The position numbers and the translations under genes are program-made. A stretch of DNA of 64,000 bases from Ottowia thiooxydans DSM 14619 (GTDB lineage: Bacteria > Pseudomonadota > Gammaproteobacteria > Burkholderiales > Burkholderiaceae_C). Below the pieces are notes generated by a model. That model saw only the letters and a program-made list of their open reading frames with translations. It was not told the origin of the DNA and did no database searches. Location of the stretch: the NCBI RefSeq assembly GCF_000422885.1, contig NZ_AUGX01000013.1:62001-126000 (forward strand), read 5' to 3'. Below, one piece after another: positions 1 to 8,647 of the stretch (position 1 is the first letter of the stretch; every line of letters begins with the position of its first letter).

Positions 1-132
1 GCGGCTCGCAAACTCAAGTTCTTTGGTTTGTGGCAATCCGGGCGGGTAAAACACACCTGCGCGCCAGCCGGCGAAGTTCCAGCCGCCAATGCCTACACGT
101 ACATGGCCTGAAGTTCGACCGGATTTCATCAT
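1..132 (-). CDS. DUF72 domain protein, N-terminal part (cut by window edge)
   Basis: Only the first 44 codons are inside the window; the gene continues past the left edge. The start is one of two tandem ATG codons (132 or 129), with AAGGTG just upstream. The visible protein contains VGIGGWNFAGWRAGVFYPPG followed by LPQTKELEFASR. This is the typical beginning of the DUF72 family (YecE-like, TIM-barrel-like fold, unknown function), where a G-x-x-G-W pattern precedes FYP and KELE. No function can be assigned. Confidence 0.8.
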   Translation of the reverse strand, partial: MMKSGRTSGHVRVGIGGWNFAGWRAGVFYPPGLPQTKELEFASR

Positions 133-244
133 TCACACCTTTCAGAGGAAAACCTCTGGTTCAAATCCCACGCATTCGCTTCTCGGAGGCCGGATGAATG
201 GTGTCCCCACGGGGAAGATGGCGAATCGAGGTGAATTCATCAGC

Positions 245-1243
245 CTACCTGCGGCGCAAAATCACCAGATCCTGATAGCCCATCATGGCTCCGTCGATGT
301 GTTCCAGTACATCAAACCGCTTGCCCCAGACCCGTTTCACGTGAGCGGGGTTTTGAAACGTCGCGCGGTAGTACCCGGCGGGTGCGATCCCTTGCAGCGT
401 ATCGTCCACGATGTCGTCGATGATGCCTTCACCGGCCAGACGTGCCTCCAGGCCGTTTTTCTTGGCAGCCGTCTCGCCGTGAATGGTCAAGGCCAGGATG
501 GCGCCTTGTGCAGTGACGCGATGCAGCTCTGCCAGCCAGAAATCCTGAAAATCCCGGGTTAGATGCGTCATCACGGAATAGCCGATGACGGCGGTGAAGC
601 TGCCATCGCGCATGCTGAGCGGTGCATCAGGCAAGATGGTTTGAAACCGGCCACGGGGGAGAAATTCCCTGCACCAATTGATCGCTTCTGCGTCGATATC
701 GCAGCCAGTGTAGTCACCAAAAAGCGGGTTCTCCAGTAAAAGCCGCGCAAAGCGGCCGCAACCGCATCCGAAATCGAGCAGACGCGGTGACCCCGCAGGA
801 AGGTGGGGCAAGAGATGCGGCAGGATCTCCGCTAGATTGACCACGCCACTGCCTACAAAGTCATATCCGTTGCGGCTGTGAATGACGCGATACATCAACT
901 CAGGTGGAGGGAGCGGTTTTTTGCTACTTACGGCGGCCCGAATGGCCGTGGTTTGCTGGTTGCCCTCCACCAAGTGCTTCTGGGCCAGCATCGCTTGCAA
1001 GGCCTCTGGCGTTCCCAAGGGCATTTCCGGGCAGCTTTGGCAAGGTGGAGGCAGCTTGGCATGCAGGAGGGCGTGCCGCACCTCCCGCAAGCCTGCATCC
1101 ACCGCATCCAGATCCTGTGCATCCCACACCGGCGGAAAATGCCGGCAGGGGGAGCATGCCAAGCCGTCAACGAGGCGCACAGTGAAGCTCTCCCAGGGCA
1201 AGGAGCAAAGGCGTGTCGGCTGAGCTTGTTCAGGCGGGGTCAT
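245..1243 (-). CDS. SPASM-like domain fused to SAM-dependent methyltransferase
   Basis: Protein of 332 aa from ATG 1243 (AAGG seven bases upstream); a TTG at 1258 would add five residues. The first ~70 residues carry a cysteine pattern (CSLPWESF, then CSPC, then PCQSCPE) like the iron-sulfur SPASM domain that normally ends radical-SAM maturases, but no CxxxCxxC radical-SAM core is present. From about residue 130 there is a class I methyltransferase: LLDFGCGCGRFARLL is SAM motif I, YTGCDID the acidic end of beta-2, and VIGYSVMTHL the post-motif region. The methyl acceptor is unknown. The gene stands upstream of no obvious partner. The fold call is firm; the SPASM call is by pattern only. Confidence 0.75.
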   Translation of the reverse strand: MTPPEQAQPTRLCSLPWESFTVRLVDGLACSPCRHFPPVWDAQDLDAVDAGLREVRHALLHAKLPPPCQSCPEMPLGTPEALQAMLAQKHLVEGNQQTTAIRAAVSSKKPLPPPELMYRVIHSRNGYDFVGSGVVNLAEILPHLLPHLPAGSPRLLDFGCGCGRFARLLLENPLFGDYTGCDIDAEAINWCREFLPRGRFQTILPDAPLSMRDGSFTAVIGYSVMTHLTRDFQDFWLAELHRVTAQGAILALTIHGETAAKKNGLEARLAGEGIIDDIVDDTLQGIAPAGYYRATFQNPAHVKRVWGKRFDVLEHIDGAMMGYQDLVILRRR

Positions 1244-1279
1244 GGCCTTGCTGTACAAGCTCGCGATTCGATGGCGGCT

Positions 1280-1984
1280 CTAACTCGCCGCAGGTATGAG
1301 CAAACCGCGCTGAACCGCCGGCCTTGCCACAAAGGTGTCGAGCACCCGCTTCACCTGTTTGAAACGCTTGAAATTCACCAGTTCGCTGGCCTCATAGAAG
1401 CCAATCAGGTTGCGTACCCATGGAAAGATGGCGATGTCCGCAAGGGTGTATTCGTTGCCCATGATCCAGCGGCGGCCCTTCAGGTGTGCATCCAGCACCC
1501 CCAGCAGACGTGAGCTCTCGGCTACATAGCGATCCCGTGGGCGCTTGTCCTCGTATTCCTTGCCGGCGAACTTGTGAAAGAACCCAAGCTGGCCGAACAT
1601 GGGGCCGATTCCCCCCATCTGGAACATCAGCCATTGAAGCGTTTCGTAGCGGGCCGCTGTATCAGCAGGGAGCAACTGCCCTGTTTTACCGGCCAAGTAC
1701 ATCAGGATGGCGCCTGACTCAAACAGCGCCAGTGGCTTGCCATCCGGGCCGTTCGGATCCAGGATGGCCGGGATTTTGTTGTTCGGGTTGAGCGAGATGA
1801 ATTCTGGAGACAGTTGGTCGTTCGTGGCGAAATCGACCCGGTGGGCCTCATAGGGCAACCCAGTTTCCTCCAGCATGATCGAGACTTTCACGCCATTGGG
1901 CGTGGGCAATGAATAAAGCTGTAAGCGATCGGGATGAAGGGCCGGCCATTTACGGGTGATGGGGTAGGAGCTGATCGAGTTCAT
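1280..1984 (-). CDS. Glutathione S-transferase, Nu class (YghU/YfcG-like)
   Basis: Protein of 234 aa from ATG 1984. It has an N-terminal thioredoxin-fold domain with the TPNGVKVSIMLEE signature of the YghU/YfcG group, in which Thr/Asn residues rather than Tyr, Ser or Cys contact glutathione. The cis-Pro loop (NPNNKIPAI) and ESGAILMYLA, which binds the gamma-glutamyl moiety, follow. The C-terminal all-helical domain contains the conserved YTLADIAIFPW. Nu-class enzymes act as disulfide-bond reductases or peroxidases in the cytoplasm. It is divergent from the M20 peptidase gene, with about 110 bases between the two starts. Confidence 0.9.
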   Translation of the reverse strand: MNSISSYPITRKWPALHPDRLQLYSLPTPNGVKVSIMLEETGLPYEAHRVDFATNDQLSPEFISLNPNNKIPAILDPNGPDGKPLALFESGAILMYLAGKTGQLLPADTAARYETLQWLMFQMGGIGPMFGQLGFFHKFAGKEYEDKRPRDRYVAESSRLLGVLDAHLKGRRWIMGNEYTLADIAIFPWVRNLIGFYEASELVNFKRFKQVKRVLDTFVARPAVQRGLLIPAAS

Positions 1985-2093
1985 AAACACCAATATACGC
2001 CTGCGCCGCTGACCTTGTCATCATGGGTGCAATGACAGCGCTGGCCTCTTGGGCGTACAGTGCAATACTCGAACATTGCCCGAGGGTTTGGCC

Positions 2094-3572
2094 ATGAATG
2101 CTCCACTACACCGAGAAATCCCCACACTGAATTCCCCAGCCGCTGCCCGGCAGATCGATGCCCAATGGGACAGCGATATTGTGGGTCGTCTGACGGACTA
2201 CATTGCCGTTCCTGCCAAGTCACCTGGCTTCGACGCTGATTGGGTCGCTCACGGTTTCATTGACGCCGTGGTGCAACAGGCAGCCGATTGGGTGACCGCG
2301 CAGAAGGTGCCCGGGCTGAAGCTTGAAGTGATCCGGATAGAAGGCCGCACGCCGGTGATCTTTTTTGAGGTGGATTCGACGCGGACCGGTGAGGCGCGGG
2401 GTACGGGGCAAACCGTGCTCATGTACGGCCACTTGGACAAGCAACCCGAATTCACTGGCTGGCGCAATGATCTGGGGCCCTGGACGCCCAAGTACGAAGA
2501 CGGCAAGCTTTACGGCCGTGGTGGCGCTGACGATGGTTACGCCGTCTACGCCGCTATCGCCGCCGTGCAGGCACTGAAGAGTCAGAACGTGGCGCACCCG
2601 CGTATCGTAGGCCTGATCGAAACCAGTGAGGAAAGCGGTTCGTCCGATCTGCTGCCCTACATCGATGCCCTGCGCTCCCGCCTGGGTGATGTGGGTCTTG
2701 TGGTGTGCCTGGACTCAGGGGCCGGCAACTACGATCAGCTGTGGCTCACCACCAGCCTGCGCGGTATGGCTGGGGGCACGCTCAAGGTGGAGGTGCTGAC
2801 GGAAGGTATTCACTCGGGTGACGCTTCCGGCCTGGTGCCCAGCAGTTTCCGCATCATGCGGCAGGTGCTTGATCGGCTGGAAGACTCCGCCACCGGGCGC
2901 CTTCTACCGGCCAGCTTCCACTGCGCCATCCCAGCTGAACGCATCGAGCAGGCACGTGCTACCGCTGCCATTCTGGGTGATCAGTTGTTCAAAAACTACC
3001 CGTTTGCGCATTACGACTGCGGTGGGCGAGAGCAATCGGTATTGCCCATGACGGGCGACCCCACAGAGGCTCTACTCAACCGGACCTGGCGTCCCACGCT
3101 TAGCGTAGTGGGCGCTGAGGGCTTTCCTGCGCTAAAGGATGCAGGAAACGTGCTGCGCCCCTACACCGCGTTCAAGCTCAGCCTGCGCCTGCCACCCCTG
3201 GTAGACGCGGCGAGTGCAGTGCAAGAGATGAAGGCCTTGCTGGAAGATAACGCGCCCTACCAAGCCAAGGTGACTTTCCAAGGCGGTGGCGGCGCCACAG
3301 GGTGGAATGCGCCGGATGTAGCGCCGTGGTTCGCGCAAGCCCTGGACCACGCCTCGCAAGCGCATTTCGGGGCGCCTTGCGGGTACATCGGGCAGGGAGG
3401 CACCATCCCGTTAATGAACATGCTGAGTGAGGGATTTCCTAGTGCTCAGATGATGGTGTGTGGGGTGCTTGGCCCCAAGAGCAACGCGCATGGGCCGAAC
3501 GAGTTTCTGCATGTGCCTTATGCCAAGAAGCTCACGGCGGCGGTGGCAGAGGTGATTGCGCGAGTGGTTTGA
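2094..3572 (+). CDS. M20 family metallopeptidase (dipeptidase-like)
   Basis: Protein of 492 aa from ATG 2094 (AGGGTTTGGCC upstream); an upstream in-frame start at 2049 would add an unlikely 15-residue leader. It is a zinc-dependent exopeptidase of the CNDP/DapE/ArgE clan. VLMYGHLDKQPE provides the first zinc His and the motif Asp, GRGGADDGYA the bridging Asp, ETSEESGSSDL the catalytic Glu pair, CLDSGAG another ligand, and SNAHGPNE the late His. The dimerisation (lid) domain lies roughly between residues 215 and 375. No signal peptide is seen, so it is cytoplasmic. The substrate is probably a dipeptide or N-acyl amino acid and cannot be read from the sequence. Confidence 0.9.
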   Translation: MNAPLHREIPTLNSPAAARQIDAQWDSDIVGRLTDYIAVPAKSPGFDADWVAHGFIDAVVQQAADWVTAQKVPGLKLEVIRIEGRTPVIFFEVDSTRTGEARGTGQTVLMYGHLDKQPEFTGWRNDLGPWTPKYEDGKLYGRGGADDGYAVYAAIAAVQALKSQNVAHPRIVGLIETSEESGSSDLLPYIDALRSRLGDVGLVVCLDSGAGNYDQLWLTTSLRGMAGGTLKVEVLTEGIHSGDASGLVPSSFRIMRQVLDRLEDSATGRLLPASFHCAIPAERIEQARATAAILGDQLFKNYPFAHYDCGGREQSVLPMTGDPTEALLNRTWRPTLSVVGAEGFPALKDAGNVLRPYTAFKLSLRLPPLVDAASAVQEMKALLEDNAPYQAKVTFQGGGGATGWNAPDVAPWFAQALDHASQAHFGAPCGYIGQGGTIPLMNMLSEGFPSAQMMVCGVLGPKSNAHGPNEFLHVPYAKKLTAAVAEVIARVV

Positions 3573-3645
3573 TGACCGCTCGTATCAGGGGCCAGTAGGT
3601 AGTTAGCGCCCGGACGAAGATGTAGCCCGTCGCTTCAAGCCTGGA

Positions 3646-3663
3646 AGGCGAGGTAAGCCTCGC
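3646..3663. terminator. Possible bidirectional hairpin between convergent genes
   Basis: GGCGAGG and CCTCGCC form a 7-bp stem around a 4-base loop, between the ends of the M20 peptidase gene (+) and the yidB-like gene (-). There is no strong T-tract on either strand, so terminator function is only a guess from its position. Confidence 0.35.
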
Positions 3664-3678
3664 CCTCGCTCGATGCCC

Positions 3679-4272
3679 TTACTTTTGAAGCATCCGGCCC
3701 AGCATGCCGACGATGTCATCGGCGCTGCCCAAACCGCCAGCCGGGGCTTGGCCTTGTGGCGTGAGCTTGTCGATCAGTTCCGGCAGGATGGCGGCAATGC
3801 CGCCGGCAGCTGCGCCTTGGTCAATGCCCAGTTGAGCAGCGATATCGCTGATCGTGCCTTGGCCAAAGGCGTCGCTTACCTGGGCGCCAGATACGGGAAT
3901 GTTGTCCCCGGCACCAACCCAGGAATTGGCGACGTCTCCGTGGCCTGCCTGGTTGAATTTGTTGAGCAGACCGCCCAAGCCGCCACCAGAACCAGAGTTG
4001 CTGTTGGACAGCATGTTCATCAGGATGGGCAGTAACGCGGCGATCAATGCAGGGTTGATGTTGAAACCCCCTGCGTTGCCTTGCTGCGATTGCGGCTGGC
4101 CGCCTCCGAGCATGTCGCCCAGGATGTTGCCCAGGCCGCCGCCTTGGGCACCCGCGCCCTGGCCCCCGCCACCCAGCAAGCCGCCGAGCAAATCGCCCAG
4201 GCCGCCAGCACCGCCTTGTCGTTGTTGCTGGCCCGCCAGCACCGAACCGAGAACCGAATCGAGTAGACCCAT
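3679..4272 (-). CDS. YidB family protein (DUF937)
   Basis: Protein of 197 aa. It begins MGLLDSVLGSVLAG and has a glycine-rich N-terminal half with repeated GGLGDLLGGLLGGG/GGGLGNILGDMLGGG blocks. The conserved C-terminal half contains SWVGAGDNIPVSGAQVSDAFG and IAAQLGIDQGAAAGGIAAILPELIDKLTPQG. This is the classic YidB/DUF937 layout, whose biochemical role is unknown. No signal peptide is evident. It starts 21 bases after the stop of the MFS gene on the same strand, so the two may be co-transcribed. Confidence 0.88.
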   Translation of the reverse strand: MGLLDSVLGSVLAGQQQRQGGAGGLGDLLGGLLGGGGQGAGAQGGGLGNILGDMLGGGQPQSQQGNAGGFNINPALIAALLPILMNMLSNSNSGSGGGLGGLLNKFNQAGHGDVANSWVGAGDNIPVSGAQVSDAFGQGTISDIAAQLGIDQGAAAGGIAAILPELIDKLTPQGQAPAGGLGSADDIVGMLGRMLQK

Positions 4273-4293
4273 GAAGGACCCCTTAGGTAAAAA

Positions 4294-5475
4294 CTACATT
4301 CTGCCGGGTTGTTGTTGCCGGCGATACCGCATTGCCAGCCAAAACAGAGCGGCTCCAGTGAGCAACAGAGGTGGAACCGATCCCAGGTTGAGCAAGGCCC
4401 AGCCTTGGGTTGTTACCAGTGCCCCTGATGCAAACGAAGTGAGGGCCATAAAGGAAAACACGCAAAAATTAATAGCTGCCTGTGCGCGGTCTTTTTCCTC
4501 AGGCCTGTAGGCTTTGAGCGACAGTGTGGTGCTCCCCGTGAAGAGGAAGTTCCAACCCACTCCCAGCAGGAACAAGGCAATCTCGAACTGCCGCAACTCC
4601 ACTCCCGACAGCGCCACAACGACGCAAGCCAGGTTAAGCGCAACCCCCACACCCATTATTGACAGCGTGCCAAAGCGCCGGATCAGGTGGCCGGTGAAAA
4701 ACCCTGGCGCGAACATGCCGATCACGTGCCATTGCAGTACATGGGCGGTGTCGCCAAAATCGAAGCCGCACACTTGCATGGCTAACGGGGTAGCGGCCAT
4801 GAGCAGGTTCATCACCCCGTAGCCCAGAGCGGCGGCGACGGTGGCGACCACGAACTCGGGCTGACGCATGATCTGGCTGAGGGGCCGGCCCGCGTCTTGA
4901 GCGGCCTGCCGGGGAGGCGCAGGAGGAAAGCGCACCAGGGCCATCACACCCATGGCGATCACTGCGACCACCGCCAGAGCTAGGTAGGCGCCGGCGAACG
5001 GCGTAGGCAGCAGAGTGCGTGTCCACACGGCCAGGTTGGGGCCGACCACGGCGCCTAACAGGCCGCCGGCCAATACCAGCGAGACGGCCTTCTCGCGCCA
5101 GGCGGGTGCCACCAGTTCGGCCGCTGCAAAGCGGTAGAGCTGACCATTGGCGTTGTAGTAGCCGGCTATCACGGTGGCCAACACCAGCAGCCAGAACTGA
5201 CGTGAGTAAACGGCCCAGGCGCACAGCAAGGCAGAACCCAAGGCCACTAACAAACCTATCTGAAAAGAGCCGCGGCGGCCAAAACGCTTTTGAGAGCGCG
5301 CGACCAGCGGAGCTGCCATCGCACCGCCTACGACGTAGCCCATCACTGGCAGTGTGGCCATCCAGCCGAAGGGAGCCAGTTGCAGTCCAACCAGCCCGTT
5401 GATGGCGATGAACGTGATGTTATTGACCAGAAACAGCCCTTGGCAAAGGGTGAGCAAGAGCAGGTGGCGGTTCAT
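4294..5475 (-). CDS. MFS transporter
   Basis: Protein of 393 aa from ATG 5475; the longer frame from 5550 lacks a hydrophobic start. It has about twelve hydrophobic segments with short loops. The cytoplasmic loop between the first helices carries RSQKRFGRRGSF, the family's loop 2-3 G-R-R-G pattern. YNANGQLYRFAAAELV and the LVGLQLAPFGWMATLPVMGYVVGG region resemble small drug/sugar exporters of the major facilitator superfamily. The substrate is unknown. It is downstream of, and on the same strand as, the LysR gene (5601-6497). Confidence 0.88.
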   Translation of the reverse strand: MNRHLLLLTLCQGLFLVNNITFIAINGLVGLQLAPFGWMATLPVMGYVVGGAMAAPLVARSQKRFGRRGSFQIGLLVALGSALLCAWAVYSRQFWLLVLATVIAGYYNANGQLYRFAAAELVAPAWREKAVSLVLAGGLLGAVVGPNLAVWTRTLLPTPFAGAYLALAVVAVIAMGVMALVRFPPAPPRQAAQDAGRPLSQIMRQPEFVVATVAAALGYGVMNLLMAATPLAMQVCGFDFGDTAHVLQWHVIGMFAPGFFTGHLIRRFGTLSIMGVGVALNLACVVVALSGVELRQFEIALFLLGVGWNFLFTGSTTLSLKAYRPEEKDRAQAAINFCVFSFMALTSFASGALVTTQGWALLNLGSVPPLLLTGAALFWLAMRYRRQQQPGRM

Positions 5476-5600
5476 GTGGGCAGTGTACCGGGAGGGCGGC
5501 CTGCAGTGGGCCACGCAAACCCTCCCTATGGCTGGATCAACGTGCGCCAATTGGGGGCAAATGCTTCATTCCGGCAGGGCTGACTCAAGGATGACGAGTC

Positions 5601-6497
5601 TTACCGCAAGTGATCGCACTTTGCCGCGATCATCTCCATGACGAGCGCACGCATAGCGTGCACTTGGGAGGATGGTTTCGAATCAGCGCGGACGGCAATC
5701 TCCAGTTCATGGGGAAGGTCCGGTTGGTCCAAGGGGAGTCCATGAACTCCGAGCACATGCGCCAAGGGCAGCACATAGGCTGGGAATACGGTTATTCCTG
5801 CGCCCGCAGAGGCCATGGCAAGGCCGGCTATGGCAGTGGTGGCTTCCTGAACGTCGGCCAGTGTGACTTCCTTGCCCAGCGCCGCGCAGATGCGCAGGTA
5901 GTTGCCGGACTTGGTCATGAACAGCGGCGCATTGGCGATGTCTGCCCAGGAAAGCTGCTCGCGGTGAGCCAGGGGGTGGCGTGGACTCATGAAGGCGAAC
6001 CAACGGGAGCTGAACAGCGGGCGGGTCTCAAAGCTTTCGTGTTTCGAGAGATTCACCCCAATGGCGATGTCAGCCTGGCCATCCAAAAGCGATTCAGCGA
6101 TGCCGGCCGCTGCCACGTCTACCGGCTGCAGGCGCACGCGCTCGAATCGCTCATGCACGGCGGGCAATACATGGGTCAGCAAAGTGGCAATGATGGTTTG
6201 CGTCGTGGCAACGCGCACGACCTCATGGTTGGCGCGCACATGGCTGGCGAAACGGTCCGCTTCTTCCAGAGCTGCCAGGGTGCGCTGCGCATGAGCCAGG
6301 TAGCCTCGGCCGGGCTCGGTCAGGCGCAAGCGCCGCGTGGTTCGTTCAAGCACCCGAAAGCCCAGGATGTCTTCCAGTTCTCGTATTGCCAGACTGAGAG
6401 CGGCTGGTGTGACGTGCAGGGCTCGTGCTGCCTCGGCAAAGCTGCCCAGACGCACGGCGGCATCCAGGGCGCGCAATTGGCGGATTTTGACTTGCAT
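5601..6497 (-). CDS. LysR family transcriptional regulator
   Basis: Protein of 298 aa from ATG 6497. The N-terminal winged helix-turn-helix is clear: RQLRALDAAVRLGSFAEAARALHVTPAALSLAIRELED, then GFRVLERTTRRLRLTEPG. The effector domain (periplasmic-binding-protein type 2) starts near residue 90. The gene is divergent from the CaiB-type CoA transferase with ~100 bases between, the usual place for a LysR regulator of the neighbouring gene. The inducer is not known. Confidence 0.92.
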   Translation of the reverse strand: MQVKIRQLRALDAAVRLGSFAEAARALHVTPAALSLAIRELEDILGFRVLERTTRRLRLTEPGRGYLAHAQRTLAALEEADRFASHVRANHEVVRVATTQTIIATLLTHVLPAVHERFERVRLQPVDVAAAGIAESLLDGQADIAIGVNLSKHESFETRPLFSSRWFAFMSPRHPLAHREQLSWADIANAPLFMTKSGNYLRICAALGKEVTLADVQEATTAIAGLAMASAGAGITVFPAYVLPLAHVLGVHGLPLDQPDLPHELEIAVRADSKPSSQVHAMRALVMEMIAAKCDHLR

Positions 6498-6599
6498 CCC
6501 ATTGAATTTATATCGATTTGCTTGTGAATCGCCAAGAAAAACTCGCTTTTTGTTTTGAGTGGCGGCATTTAGAGTGCGAATTCCCAAGATTCAACTTGA

Positions 6600-7838
6600 A
6601 TGGCTTCTTCCGCTATGCAGAACCAAATCCTCGCTGGCACCAAGGTGCTGGACCTGACCCGCGTGCTGGCTGGCCCGTGGTGCACCCAGGCGCTGGCCGA
6701 CATGGGCGCTGACGTCTACAAGATTGAGCGCCCCGGCGTGGGCGATGAAATGAGGCACTCTCCGCCGTTTTTGAAAGATCCGCAGGGCAACCCGACTCGG
6801 GAAACGCCCTCGTATGTGGCGGTCAACCGCGGAAAGCGCTCGCTGGCAGTGGATTTCACCAAGGAGGCGGGCCGCAAATTGATTCTCGAGCTTGCCGCGC
6901 AGTGCGATGTGCTGGCCGAGAATTTCAAAGTGGGAGATCTCAAGCGCTATGGGCTGGACTACGAATCCGTGCGTGCAGTCAATCCAGGCATTGTTTATTG
7001 CTCCATTACCGGCTATGGCCAAGACGGTCCTTACGCGTCATGGCCGGGCTACGATCCAGTGCTGCAGGCTGTTTCCGGCATCATGAGCACCTGTGGCCTG
7101 CCGGATGACCAACCGGGCGGTGGCCCCATGCGTTCCATGGTGCCGCTGGTCGATGTGATGACCGGCATGATCTCCACCTCCGCCATATTGGCGGCGCTTC
7201 TGCATCGCCGCAACACGGGCCAAGGCCAACATATCGACGTCGCGCTGCTTGATGTGGCCGTCACGGCGACTAACTACATGGCGCAGAACTACCTCAGCAC
7301 GGGTGCCACGCCACGTCGTGCGGGCAATGGAAGCCATCTGTTCGCGCCTTCCAACTCTTTTCCCTGCGCCGATGGCCCTTTGTTGATTCAAATTGGCAAT
7401 GACGGGCAATGGGTCAAGCTGTGCAAGGCGCTGGACCGGGAGATCTGGCTTTCAGATCCTCGCTTCAGTTCAAACTCGGAACGGGTGCGGCATGCCGCAG
7501 AGCTCAATGAAGAAGTGAGGGCCGTGACGCGTACCTTGCAGCGCAGTAAGTTGACGCAGGCGCTGGGCGAGGCCGGCGTGCCTTGTGGCCCTGTGAACAA
7601 CATCAACGAGACGTTTGAGCACGAGCAGGTGAAGCACCGCGGATTGCGGGCAGAGGTAGAGCACCCCGTGTTGGGTACTTTGCCGGTGCTGCGCAGTCCT
7701 TTTCGCTTTTCTGAAACGCCGGTTCAGATGAAAGCGCCGCCTCTGCTGGGCGCAGATACGGATGCGGTGCTGGGGGGCGAGCTAGGCCTCTCGGGAGAAG
7801 CGCTGTCGGCGCTGCGTGCGCAGGGCGTACTGGGGTAG
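6600..7838 (+). CDS. CaiB/BaiF family CoA transferase
   Basis: Protein of 412 aa. It is a class III CoA transferase, moving CoA between carboxylic acids through aspartyl-CoA intermediates. The start of the fold is VLDLTRVLAGPWCTQALADMGADVYKIERPG; NRGKRSLAVDF follows. The catalytic Asp is expected in VPLVDVMTGMISTSAILAALLHR, equivalent to Asp169 of formyl-CoA transferase. The C-terminal GPVNNINETFEHEQVKHRG is also typical. The start is ATG 6600, with ATG 6615 as an alternative. Regulation by the divergent LysR is likely. The acid substrate is unknown. Confidence 0.92.
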   Translation: MASSAMQNQILAGTKVLDLTRVLAGPWCTQALADMGADVYKIERPGVGDEMRHSPPFLKDPQGNPTRETPSYVAVNRGKRSLAVDFTKEAGRKLILELAAQCDVLAENFKVGDLKRYGLDYESVRAVNPGIVYCSITGYGQDGPYASWPGYDPVLQAVSGIMSTCGLPDDQPGGGPMRSMVPLVDVMTGMISTSAILAALLHRRNTGQGQHIDVALLDVAVTATNYMAQNYLSTGATPRRAGNGSHLFAPSNSFPCADGPLLIQIGNDGQWVKLCKALDREIWLSDPRFSSNSERVRHAAELNEEVRAVTRTLQRSKLTQALGEAGVPCGPVNNINETFEHEQVKHRGLRAEVEHPVLGTLPVLRSPFRFSETPVQMKAPPLLGADTDAVLGGELGLSGEALSALRAQGVLG

Positions 7839-7845
7839 TCAGCCC

Positions 7846-8565
7846 TCACACCAGGATGACCGCAAGCGCGGCCAGGGGGGCGGTTTCAGCGCGCAACACA
7901 CGCGTGCCCAGGCTGACCGGTATGAAGCCGGCGGCTCGAGCAGCGGTTTCCTCTTTCGGGCTAAGGCCGCCCTCAGGGCCGGAAAGAAAGGTCACGGCCT
8001 CGTTTCCGGGCAGCAGGGCTTGGCGCAAGGGGGTGGCGTCTTGGGCGAGAGACAAAAGCAAGCGTTGTCCGCCCGGGTGGGGGTGGGCTGATTGCATCTG
8101 TGCCTCAAAGGCGAGTTGTGGCTGCACGATCGGAACCCGATTGCGGCCGCTTTGCTCGCACGCTGCAATGGCGACGGCTTGCCAGTGGGCCCGCTTCTTC
8201 TCGGCTCGTTCTCCGTTCAGCCGCAAGGTACTGCGTTCAGCGAGGACGGGTGTGAAACTGGCGGCCCCAAGTTCCGTGGCTTTCTCGACCAACCAATCCA
8301 TACGATCACTCGCCATGAGGCCGCTGATCAGATGCACGCTGCGCACGGCCTCGCGCTCAATGGCGTGGTGCGCTCCCACGGCCACCTGGACATCACTGCG
8401 CCCCATGCGAAGCACCTGGGCATCCCACTCGCCGCCCCGGCCGTCAAATAATGTGATGGGGTCGCCAGGCTGCAGGCGCAGCACCTGTACATGGCGCGCG
8501 GCGCCGGGCGGCAGCAGCAATTCAGCGCCGCTGGTGAGATCGGTTGGAACGTGGAAACGGGGCAT
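7846..8565 (-). CDS. rsmE: 16S rRNA (uracil-1498-N3)-methyltransferase RsmE
   Basis: Protein of 239 aa from ATG 8565, the normal length for RsmE, which methylates N3 of U1498 in 16S rRNA. The N-terminal PUA-like domain starts MPRFHV and includes RHVQVLRLQPGDPITLFDG. The SPOUT domain follows, with EKATELGAASFTPVLAERS and the C-terminal trefoil-knot SAM site FLSGPEGGLSPKEE and LGTRVLRAETAPLAAL. It is convergent with the CoA transferase gene (8 bases apart). Confidence 0.96.
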   Translation of the reverse strand: MPRFHVPTDLTSGAELLLPPGAARHVQVLRLQPGDPITLFDGRGGEWDAQVLRMGRSDVQVAVGAHHAIEREAVRSVHLISGLMASDRMDWLVEKATELGAASFTPVLAERSTLRLNGERAEKKRAHWQAVAIAACEQSGRNRVPIVQPQLAFEAQMQSAHPHPGGQRLLLSLAQDATPLRQALLPGNEAVTFLSGPEGGLSPKEETAARAAGFIPVSLGTRVLRAETAPLAALAVILV

Positions 8566-8647
8566 GTCTTTAAAGAAAGTGCCCGCCAATGGTAATGAAC
8601 TCTTGAGGCTTTTCGGCCTTGCTTCGGCCGGGCACGCTCCGACGCGT

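Noticed and set aside
155-175. A GGTTCAAATCCC word that looks like a tRNA T-loop
   Set aside because: The bases on both sides do not pair to a T-stem, and the upstream 130 bases code for a DUF72 protein on the minus strand; no acceptor stem can be formed.
878-1513. Long plus-strand frame (211 codons) opposite the methyltransferase and GST genes
   Set aside because: It crosses two well-supported minus-strand genes, has no family pattern and an unnatural Arg/His/Gln-rich composition.
5610-6527. 305-codon plus-strand frame opposite the LysR gene
   Set aside because: Mirror of the LysR coding sequence with its full HTH on the minus strand; no recognisable protein.
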